Assembly: GCA_002189035.1 (NCBI GenBank) | Contig: NEEC01000007.1 | Coordinates: forward strand, 2,914,001-2,978,000 | Length of the DNA stretch: 64,000 bases | Reading direction: 5' to 3' | Origin: Utricularia gibba | Taxonomy: Eukaryota > Streptophyta > Magnoliopsida > Lamiales > Lentibulariaceae | Shown here: positions 50,313-61,544 of the stretch, in pieces | How positions within the stretch are numbered: position 1 is the first letter of the stretch | How the letters are laid out: every line of letters begins with the position of its first letter | The notes under the pieces: model-generated | The model's database searches: none | The model's input: only the letters and a program-made list of their open reading frames with translations | Told to the model about the DNA's origin: nothing | Position numbers and translations under genes: made by a program

Positions 50313-52865
50313 TCTTTCGGCCACCGGACGTATCAACTTTGATTTTTCTACCTATAATCGATTGATCCAATCAACTTTCGTCTCTGCGAAACTTATTGCC
50401 CTCCAGACCTAAAACGCAAGATACTAGATTTCGTGGTGCAACCGCAGTAGCCGAAGAAAACAATTCGACGGTCACAACCAGAGCAAATACCTACCTTATT
50501 TTGGGTTGATGCTTAACGCCCAGACATCATACTTTGAGAATCCATGTGCGATTTGACAGTCCAGTCTTCGAGTAAAGCGGTGTGCGGGTGGGGTTGAATA
50601 GGGTTGAAGCTGAGTCTACTTCGCACACACGGTACAGAGTGTAGTTGAGCGAATGGGAGCTATCGAAGTGCGCGTCGTCGTAGAGACACCGAAGTAAGGC
50701 TTTGGGAAGCTCGGTAACAGGCGTGAGGTTAGGTTAAGAGTGTCTGTGTTGGGTTCTGATTGTGCCCGGCGGGTTGCGGGCCAAACCCGGTCCAACGGGC
50801 CCAAATGTAGTTTGGATCTACCGACCCCCGCGGTTTTGTTCAAAACCCGCCCAAAGTCGTGGGCCGATCATAGGTTTATGGGTTTGCGGGTTAGACCAGT
50901 CCAAAATTTGAAAAAAAATATCAAATTATATTAAATAATTAAATCTAATAAGATGATGCCTCTAATTTTATTAATTTACGAGAAATACCATATTATAAGC
51001 CTAAAAATCTTCAAAATTAAAAATAAAAATATAGCAAAAAGAAAAATCTAATGTCTATATTAAAATTTCATATCAATGATAATGTTTATATCGAATAACC
51101 AAGAGCAATTCGCCATCTTCCCATCATATCTTCTTATCTCATCAAATATCAAATAATAATTGTAAATAAGATGGTTGTAATATCAGTTGATTTTAAAGAA
51201 ATTTAAAAACATAGAGTTGCTTTGAAAAAATATTAACTCAAAATAAACATAACAAAAACTCTTATTGCATCATACTATTCTTATTCTTCATACTCATTTT
51301 CTGAATTTGATTTATAATCTTTTAATTTTTTTCCTTCTTAAAACGTCATTTGAATTCCTCAAATATACACATGCCTCCAAAGTATTAGAAGTAGGTTTTA
51401 ATCTTTTTAGTAAGCATTCTTCTATTAACAATAAAAGTACTTTCCAATGGCACGATTAAAAATACCTCATAAAAATTAATAGTCAAATATGGATATTTAA
51501 ATAAATATTTTAATAACTAATTTTATAAAGTGACAATTTTTAAAAAAATCAATCTATATATGATAAGTGAAATTCATAAAAGAGATTAAAAGAATATCAA
51601 TAAAACTCAAAACACAAAGAATTTTGGCACCTTTTGCTATCAAGGTATCACAAGTTCGTGGTTTTCACTCTAGGGGATCGAATGATTGCTTAGCAAAAGG
51701 TGTTCAAAATTTATTCCTAAGTAATCCTACAAAAAAAACTCACTTCTAAAGCAAGAATTGATGAAATGCAATCGGTTGAGATGTGCAAAATCGAACATGC
51801 TCTAGGCATGCTTGCATGGAATTCATGTAACATGACATATACAATTAGTAATCAAACACTTATGATGTACAGTGCATTGATTGGATAGAAACTCCATTCA
51901 TGAACTCACTTGAATACTACCTACCATTTATGATGTGAACAAAGACGTCAATAAATATTGAGTTGATAACACCTATCATTGCATTAATATGCATCATCAC
52001 TTCATTTAATGGTCCCTGTTGAGAAAATTAAATAGCGAATGCATCATTAATCTAACGAGTATGTCAAAGGAGCAGTAGATTGTGCTCATTCTTCAATGTA
52101 GCCTTGAGCAACTCAACATTATTGTTTAGAAATATTTCACAATTTAATTGGGAAACAAAATATGTCCTACACTACATGCTTGTATTCATTCCATGTATAA
52201 CTTCTTATGCTTTCAATTAGTTGAGTTGTCTTTCAGTTTGCTCTTACAACTTTATATATAACGTTCACAATTGATGTTTTTAGTACTTTGGATAGAGCCA
52301 CATTATTCATGAGATGATGATATAGTGTCTTGTTTGAATATGTGGAATCAAATGGTGAAACACTAAAAAAAAAAAAGTCAAGTTCCATTATCTAACATGA
52401 TGCAAAGTGTGTTTTAATTCTATTATGAAATGCTCATATCAATACTCAATTTTTTAAAAGATTACATCCAATTTTCTTAAATTCCATTGCGTATAAAAAA
52501 TAACACATATTTTGTTAGTATTGCAGTTTATGAAATTAGTATGTTTTCTTGTGAAATTAGATGTTTTTTTTTATGTGAATTCTAGTGTTTTTGAAATTTT
52601 ACTAGTATTATTATTTTTATGTTTTAAAATGAACTAAATCAATTATTTTACTTTTATGACAAATGTTCTTGAGATTTAGCAGTAGATTTTCTAAAAATCA
52701 ATAAGTAAATTCCCACGTGAACTGTAGCATGAAACCCAAGGGGAGGGGGAATTATTATTTGAAATGAAAAAGTATATTATGATACACCTTCTAAATGTGT
52801 GATATAGTTGGCCAAAGATGTGAGAGCGTCTTGTCTTTGCTCCACTATTTGTTCATTTATGCAAT
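50313..52865. other. Upstream flank, GC-rich transposon-end-like patch, then AT-rich spacer
   Basis: 50313-50740 is the leader side of the small gene. 50750-50905 is a GC-rich patch of repeated GCGGGTT/AACCCGC and GGGCC/GGCCC words, like the subterminal arm of some plant hAT elements. 50910-52865 is AT-rich with no coding signal. Confidence 0.4.
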
Positions 52866-53963
52866 TGATGAACGTTAAAACTTGGTGCTAAATATCATGC
52901 TCTAGCATGTTCAATATATCAAAAGTAAATTTAGAAAACCTAACTATTCTACTACACAAATCATAAAAATTAATATAATTTGGCAACCAAAGATCGAATG
53001 TACAGGGAATAGTTGCAATTTCTTGAAGACCTTTATATTTACTGAAAATATGGGGTTTCTGGGGGGTTTAGCTCTTATGCGTGTGAGATAAAATAACAAC
53101 AATTGAAATAAACAAATTATAGGAGTGAATGAACACACAAAATAACAGAGATGCGTAGAAAATGTAAAGTAAAAATGAGTTACCTAGGTTTTACACTAGG
53201 ATCTGTTCCTTGTGTCACTCAAAAGAGCACATAGACTTAAATCCAATTTTTTCATGCCAAAAACAGTGTAAAATGGTAGCATAAATAATAGACATGTTAA
53301 ACTCTAAAATTAAAGACTGAAGAACTCAAATATAAATAAGTTCATAAGCTAAAATAAAGTTTACATGAGGTTTCCTGTTGACATCCAAGTGCCACAAATG
53401 TAAGGAAAGCATGAAAATGCAGGAAATACAGGTACACTTTCAAAGTCGAAATAGAAAGCCAGGAAAAGAAAATAAAAGTATCAGGATGCTTTGGTGGGTT
53501 GCAGATTTGCTAGATTTGAAGATTTCGGATAGAAATATGGTCTAGAAGTGTAGATCTGGGAAGTGCCGGAGCAGTTCGCTGGAGAACCAACGTTCTCCTC
53601 GCTTCCTACTCCTCACTATTCGCTTTCTTTTCCTGCTCAAAGGAAGTGCATCTTTGTCTTTTCAGAAGGCGTCTATTTCGGTGAAGAGGAACTTTTCCTC
53701 GGCTTTTTCTATCCTTTTTGACTTGTCAATATGAAAAATACACCACCAATTCTAACTCTTATCGTATTAAAACTTAGACACGAACTAGAGGAAAATATTA
53801 GAGTTTTCGAATTAATTGTTTACAATTGAACCTATTTTCATTATAAACACATTTCTATCGACTAGATACATAAAATGGAAGCAAGTAGACACACAAAACA
53901 AATTTTATCATATAAAACATCCCTAAAAACACATACAACAATGCAATAAAAATGGTGTTATCA
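52866..53963. repeat. Solo LTR (copy 2 of the family at 11427-12656)
   Basis: A 1098-bp segment, TGATG...GTGCTAAATATCATGC...GGTGTTATCA, collinear with 11427-12656: shared blocks include CTATTCTACTACACAAATCA, GGGAATRGTTGCAATTTC, GTTTTACACTAGG and CCTTGTGTCACTCAA-like. It is flanked by GCAAT (52861-52865) and ACAAT (53964-53968), a 5-bp duplication with one change. It is more diverged and has several deletions relative to copy 1. No coding sequence. Confidence 0.8.
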
Positions 53964-53968
53964 ACAAT

Positions 53969-56900
53969 TACCAAGTGTTATTAGTTGTATCAATGTTTAT
54001 GTGAATTATATTGCCTTGGATGAATGTGGTGGAATGAAATAGTTTTATCATCCATTAGTTTTCAACAATAGTTATTTAATATCATTTTTTCAACAAAATT
54101 GTTTGTTGAAGAATATTGATTTTTATATCATTCCTAAATCATCATTCACCAACTTATTGATAGGCTTAGATATGGAAGAAGCAAGTACTACTTATACTCT
54201 TATTATGATTTTATGCTTTCAAAATTGAAACCACTGCTATAATGTTTAGAAGAATGGTATAAAATATTTGATTTTCTATGTATTGAAAAGTTGGGATGGA
54301 AGATGTACCCATTGATGGTGATGGTGTTGATTCAAATGAGCATAGAAATAATAGAGACTATAATACAAATTATGTTATGTTTATGAAATTTATATTATTT
54401 TAGCATATGATATATTTTGCTCATTTTTGTACTTTAATATAATGTTGTTTATGTAGAGATTGAGGGTTTATCAATTGATGGCAATGGTGTAATGTTTAAA
54501 TAGTATATAAGTAATAATGATCTTGATTTAGAATCTGATATTCACATGGGGTCACATTCACTTAGTGAGGATGACATTTTATGAGATAGTGTCGAAGCCA
54601 TTGATTGTGATAATGAAATTGGGTGTGAAGCAGATATACTTACAAACCCACCACGTATAATTGATTATTTTGTGAAATCCACTAGATGGAATTATTTTGA
54701 TGGTCATGCTTGTGAACCCCACCCACGAATGAGCATATTTCAAGAATAAGTAACAAATGAAAAAAGTTTTATCTTCTTATGCAGTCCATATCTTGAAGTG
54801 TGTCTTTATTGTCTACAAGAATCGTAATTTGGAATATGAAATTCATTCTTGTCAAAGAAAGAATGATGAGAAATGCATGTGAAGAATTATTGTGATACAC
54901 AACAAAGTCACATAATATTATATTGTAAATATGTATACATTAGTTTTAATATTATAAAACAATTTGTTAAATTTGAAACTTTATTTATTATCTTATTTTC
55001 CAAAGAAAAATAATTTACAAATTGTAAAGCACTATTGCAACATTATTATTTGTAAGTAATTGTGTAATTATGAATAATTAGTAGTTGCATGCATTAATTC
55101 TATTTTATAATATAATATTATCAATTTTAAAAAGAAAGAAGGAAAATCTAAAAAATCCAAGAGGATTAGACAGAGTAAGAAAGATTAAAATAAAAAAAAT
55201 GGATGAAATTAAATAATAAAATAATGAATATGGGAAGTTGTAAAAATATGAGTTATTATGAAAGTTATTAACAAATTAAAGGTAAAAAAAGAATTAATTA
55301 AAAATATTAATACACTAAAAGACAAAATTAGTTAGGATTGAGAATGAGTTTCCAAAAACACAGTTAATCATGTAATTTTTCCCTTTGTGCATGCCTTATT
55401 GAATCATCTATATAAAAATGATAAACGAAAAATATTGCAACGTTGTTAAATTGTAAATTTTCCTATTAAATAAAATTTATGATCTTTATGCACATTCTAG
55501 CATAATATACTTATGAGTATAGTGATTAGGGTCGAACACGAAGAGTAGATATTTTTCATGTGATTATTAATGCATGTAATTAGTGTCACATTGATAGAAT
55601 TAGTCTGAATTAGGACTAAGACAGATTTACAATAAAGTACCGCAAAGAAAATTAAACTTTTGAACTCGGTTGTGACTAAGATGAGATGGTGGTGCCTTGA
55701 GACTCTTAACATTAACATGCAAAGTGCTACAACTTTTACTTCTAAACCATAGGTCATTCATATAACAAGTAAAGGCCTCAGTCTACCCTAATTTTTATTG
55801 TCCCTAATTTTTTATCTAACTTCAATTATGGTTACTCTAATGAGCTTCACTACTTCCTTCTCCTGTATCTATCATAGTTTGTAAGGAAATAATATGACAC
55901 TTGGTGAATTTGATTTAGTGAACAACAAATTTGTTAGCCCTTTTATCCCAAGGCACCACCAGGTGCTTTAGCCATGTTAAAAGAAAAGAAAGCATTTTCA
56001 TAACTTATCCTAAACAACATAATGTTCTCGAAGTTAAACAACAACAAATAATACATATAGTAAAACTATAACTATTCTCAGCTAGAACTAGTGTTTTTCA
56101 AGAGTGGAAGAAATCTTCGAAAAGAAGCTTGTTCTTCTGGATCGTCCTTCTCGTCTCCCATTTGTTCTTGGAGTTTTCATCAAAAGAGGAAATGATTGCA
56201 AACGTATAAGGTTTGAAAAAGAAGAAAGCAATAGGTGATTTATTTTCATCAACCCTAAGGAAAGAAAATAATGTTTTGGAAAGTTTTATAGATTGTGAAA
56301 GAGAGAGAATGAGATAGAACTAGATGTGAGAGGAGAAACCGTATTCAACAGAAGATTAAAGTATTCATTTTCAATATTATGATTCATAGTTAAAAATGTC
56401 ATTGCATAAATATAGTTTATCTAATCTATATTTTTAGGATTTGAAGATTTTCTCCTTTTTACTCATCACTTTAGTTTTCGAAGTTGTGATTATGGATGTC
56501 TTTAGTTTCATTTTATTAAATTATTTTTGGGATGAATAGCTGAGTTAGACGTAATGCTTCAAGAAAAAGGGGATTAATGTTCAAATCATGTTTTGCATAT
56601 ATTTTCCTAACATATATTTGCATAGAATTCACGCAACATGAGCACAGTAATAATTGCCAACTATTAGTGTGCTCATGCATTTTTCTTAACATAGAATCAT
56701 ACATAAAAAAGGAGAAGAAAAAAAAACCCAACTATTTTAGAAAAACCAAGTTGGAGTTAGATAATTGATTTGGAACATAATTACATATGTGATTTTTTTG
56801 ATAGAAATCGATGGAGTCGAGTAAAGATAATCTTATTAATCGTATGAAATGATAGTCAAGGAAACTTAAGTAAATAAACATAAAAAAATTAATTATAATT

Positions 56901-58299
56901 TGTTTAATTAGACTTATGCTATCTCAAACTAGTTTGTATATTAGAATTTTCGGACAATAGATTGAGAATGGAATCCCATGAAATCCAAAAACTTCAGATT
57001 CATATTATTTGAATTAGTATTTAACCCTCCTATCTCATTACTTTTATTTTGATTGTTGGTATTAAGTCTCTCATAGTTTTACCTAAAAATAAAATTATAT
57101 TTCACCTTATAAATCCATAAATCTTTATACATAAATACCAATTCATTAAGTTCAATCTTTAAACTATAACGTATATTTTGTTTAATTTATATTTCATGAG
57201 GATTAGAATTTGGTTTAAAACAACATTACAAAATCTTCATTTATCAATCGACTCGTTTTCCGTTAAGAAAACATCGTAGTTTGTATCTAGAGTTGTTGTA
57301 AGAACCAATTTTCTATTCACTTTTATCACATGATTACCATCTATTCAAATGAGATCAAATTGTTGGAAACCACTTTACTTGTTATATATATCCATGCAAA
57401 ATAACATTACTCAAATTAACCAAGTACATCTAAATTTTTTCGGATGCATACTTTTATGTAGATGTATATATATCTAAAGCGGTAATATTTCTAAAAATGT
57501 CCACAATAATCCCCTAATTAAGGTGTGTAAATTCACACTTACAATTTTCTAATATTGGAGAAATCAGTAATGGCAATGTAGTTGAAGTATTGACATGTTT
57601 GCTGTCATGCATATCATATTTTATTTGTCAAGATCTTTACTCTAAATTTCGCTTCAATATCACCATTCGTAATGTGGTACACAGTATGGCTATAGAGTGT
57701 GTGATGTGATGCATTGTATGGCTACTAAATTTGGCATATAGTGTTACTGTAACTTATTTTGGTTGTTAGTATGATAAATGATATTTTTATCTATTTTCTA
57801 AATTCATTATAAAATGTTTCGTTATATTTCAATTACCTATGAAACATCACTAAATGTTATTGAGTATTATCAAATGTGACTGAATATGGTAAAATGTTAT
57901 TAAGTAAAATGTTTTTTTCATTAAAAGAAAGAGTGAATAAATATAAGATAAGAATTATATATAAAGATTTCGTAAAAAACCATTTATCTCCAATAATGAA
58001 AATATCAAATTATTATGTAAAGAATTACTAAATTGTTTTGAATTGAAAATGTCATTTTAATAAACAATATAGCTTTTTCATCATTGAAATAAAACCCTGA
58101 TAAATTTTTTAATTATTTTAAAAGAGTAGAGATTAATTACATTAAATTTTTAAATAATAAAAATGAACATCTAGCTATTTTTGCAATTTTAATGGGGCTA
58201 ATAATAGATATGTGTATATATATAAACATTGTAATCTATATTTCTAATTAAGTCAATGGCCCAAAATACGATTCCATTTGTTCATGGCTCAATTCCTAG
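53969..58299. other. AT-rich spacer, mostly unannotatable
   Basis: Largely AT-rich. At 54430-54880 a plus-strand stretch reads, with stops, as an acidic segment then RIIDYFVKSTRWNYFDGHAC; it may be a Mutator-like transposase N-terminus, but the resemblance is weak. Nothing else recognised. Confidence 0.3.
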
Positions 58300-60300
58300 T
58301 AGACTTAAAACCAACTCACAAAATTTTTCAAGGACCCAAAACTAGAACCATGGTTTTTGCACGGTTCAGTTCCGAAACGGTTCTAATTCAATTCCAATTT
58401 GATTCCAAATAGAACCATAAAATTTGAAATTCACATTCAAAATTTTTCATCAATCCATAACAAAAATAAATATCTAACAACAAAATATTAGTATGTAAAA
58501 CCAATTTTTCAAAGATAACAAGTGGTATAAAAATTAAAATTACTCAAAACATCATTATTTAATCAATTAATAAAACTAAGTTATTCTTCAACATCTTCAA
58601 GTTCATCATCAATATTGTCTCCATCATCATTTTCATTAAAACTATCATGTTGTTTATCGCCTAACAACATAAAAAAGATGGTTTGTAAATGAAAAAATAT
58701 CAAGCATTAAAAATTAATATATTTATCCCCAATTTCATTCCACAATCAAACACGAGTACACATTAGTACTTCTAATATATCTTTATTAAGTTTACTACAT
58801 TTAGTCATAATTTTACCACCCACACTAAATGTAAATTCAGAGTCTATTGTAAATATTAGAATAGCTAAAATGTCATTAGCTATTTCTTTTGAACCCCCAT
58901 TAATGGAGCATCATGGTAAAACATTGAAATTTTCCATTTTTGTCGAAATCGGCTCTTTCAAGTATTAATCAATCTCTTATTAGATCTGGATTTGGATATA
59001 ACCAATTCATTTGCCCAAATTCATATTGCCACTTCTGGAGATATAACCATAATTTCCTTTATTTTCAAATGAATGCAGAGAACTTGAAGCATCAATTGTA
59101 TAATAGTTCAATAGCTTTTGATAATTTTTATTGCACTTTCTCAATTTTCAAATTAGCAGTGGTCCTATCATAAATTTTTGGAAGATAAAATTGAAAAAGT
59201 CTCATCTTATATGAAGGGCACAAAACTGATAAACATTGAAAATCAAGTGACAATATTCCCAATATTTAGAAAACTTTTCATGCATCATTGTTACCAAAGT
59301 AAAAATTAGACAGTCTTAACTTCTCATCCATTTATCAAGCTTAATCTTTATATCTTAAATTATGAAAAAGAACTCATTTGAAGTGCACTGAAGAATATGT
59401 GAAAACATCAATATTGCATCATAAAAAACTTTCAATACATCATAAATGCCTTCGCTTGTATGCCATGCTAGAACATATACAAATCTGTTGAAAACAAATA
59501 ATTAAATAAGATACACAATTATTATATTTATAAAGATCAAACATTTTAATTGTACTTAATAGACAACTCTTCAAGGTCCAAATTTCATAAATAAAATATT
59601 TAGTAATGGCCATGAATCATTTTTTGCTATCACTTGATATCCACATGTTCGTGATGATATAAATGTGACTTTTCATTTTTCAAATATCCAATAATATTTG
59701 TATTTGTAACTTGCATAAATCTTCTTAATATTTCTTTTAAGATAATGTCAAGGTATCATGTTGAATGCAGGATAGAAGGAGTAATAGAATTTCCTAAAGC
59801 TCAAATGATCTATCATATTTATAGGATAGTTGTGATAAAATAATGGCTTTGATAAGTTATTCTCTTGAAATGTTTTGATCATACTCATCCTTGTTTATAG
59901 CTCTATCTGTTCTCATCCTCAAAAGATATTGTTTAATATCATGTTGTCTTTTGTATCTTTCAAACAATTTGTCATGTAGAGTTTCTTCAAATGTGAAGTA
60001 CTATTATTTGTATATTTAGAAATTGTTTTCTTGCAATAATTACATTCAACCTATCATTTTTTTCTCTGTTCATCATGGAAGCATCTATAATGAATCTACC
60101 ATTCTAAGTTTAATTTCTTCTTTATACTCCCGTCGATTGTATCTTCATCATTTGCTTTTGAATCATCTACATTCTAATAGTGTAAATTATCACTATCTTT
60201 GCCTAGTTTCCTTTGTTGCAACATGAATTGAGGATAGTGATAGAATATAATTATCATTCAGAGGCTGATCTAAATTTATTTCCATGTCCGTCCATTTTTA
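58300..60300 (-). mobile_element. Decayed hAT transposon (copy 2, unrelated termini)
   Basis: On the minus strand a BED-finger remnant (CNYCKKTISKYTNNSTSHLK, near 59985-60048) is followed about 1.1 kb later by the hAT C-terminal block EIANDILAILIFTIDSEFTF, SVGGKIMTKCSKLNKDILEV, LMCTRVW (about 58755-58895), then an acidic tail (near 58580-58650). The termini near 58320-58420 carry GGTTCNNTTCCGAAACGGTTC-like words. Numerous stops. Ends approximate. Confidence 0.7.
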
Positions 60301-60459
60301 GATGAATCAAAATCTGAAAAACATATAAATGTTTCAAAGAAATAGGAAAACAACAGTATTCAAGTTAAAAAAAATTATTACAATCAAAATATAAGTATAA
60401 GATATTTGCTCAGAAGCAAAGTTTTAAACTTACTATGTTGAAAGAGAATAAGATCGAAG

Positions 60460-60588
60460 ATGGCGAGTAAAATGGTTATGGTGACAGCTATCACAAACCC
60501 CAACCCCAAGTTCACATGGGGACAGTATGCGCTTGTTAACCCTAGCAATGATATGGTGGAAGTGGGCGATGGAAGCAGCGAGACCTAG
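60460..60588 (+). other. Unrecognised short open frame
   Basis: A 42-codon frame, MASKMVMVTAITNPNPKFTW then GQYALVNPSNDMVEVGDGSS, in a locally GC-richer island between the hAT relic and the MATE promoter. Not recognised. It could be a truncated first exon or a chance ORF. Confidence 0.25.
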
Positions 60589-60959
60589 CGTGTAGCCACG
60601 TAAATGACCTATATTCCCCAAAGTCCAATTACCAATTTACCATTGCTTTTGATTAATATAATATTAATAACATATTAAAAAATCTTGTTTCCATTCTGAT
60701 CAAGTTGTGGGACCCACCGTCTCTTCCCAAATTTGATTCTCCTCCTAGTTATGAACATCATCTTTGCGGGGAAACCACATGTCTTCATACATGCCGAGCT
60801 CACGTGAAGACAAGACAACCGAGCGCAGCTTTTCATAATGTAAGGAAGTTAAGTCCCTAATCATAAGGTTCAATCTAACAATTGGTTGAATTCGTTTGTA
60901 GAATAATTTTTTTTTGAATTTAATAAATATGATTCCATTCAAATGAATTAAAATCTATT

Positions 60960-61544
60960 TTTTAAACATTCGAATTACGATTGCTTTGATTGTTTTGGGG
61001 GGACGTCCGGAGTCAAAGTCAACGACTAGTTGGGTTACCCGAGGGCTCCACGTGCCCAAATTCGAACGCCAGGAGAATAAAGTGTAAATAAATCAAGCGG
61101 AATTTGGTTTGTTTGTTAGGTATCCAGAGAGGCGTGGATGGGTAGCTAAGGGGCATTATGGTAAAACGGTGATTTGTTAGGTAGCAGCGGGAGAGAGTGT
61201 GTGGCTGTGTGGGCGGGTAGATGAGGGGCATCATCGTCCAAACGCCTTCACAGCTGCCGATTTGGATTTTGCATTTAACCCGGAATCAGTCATCCTGCAA
61301 CTGATTGATTAGTACTGGGATTTAACGAAAGGTTAGTCTTTGGAGGCATTTTCGAAAACAGCATCTGGTTTGATAACGTGGGTCATTTTGTGTTTGTTTA
61401 CACACGTTGTTGGTATTGAAGTAGGTGTCGGGAGGAGGAGCCAACGAGGAATGGTGTGCTTATAAATCAAACTCATTTGTAGGGTTTGAAAAATCATTTC
61501 TCAGTCCTGACCCAGGCCTTCGCCTAGTTGCAACTGCGGTGATA
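60960..61544 (+). promoter_or_regulatory. Promoter/leader of the MATE transporter gene
   Basis: A GC-balanced stretch between AT-rich spacer and the MATE start. It contains ACGTGCC/CACGTGA-like G-box cores (near 60800 and 61047) and TTGACT/AGTCAA W-box cores (near 61012-61022). An in-frame non-ATG extension exists upstream (from 61425), but the ATG at 61545 fits the family start. Motif calls are by eye. Confidence 0.35.

Noticed and set aside
54430-54880. Mutator-like transposase start
   Set aside because: Only a weak resemblance (TRWNYFDG after an acidic stretch); not enough to call a feature.
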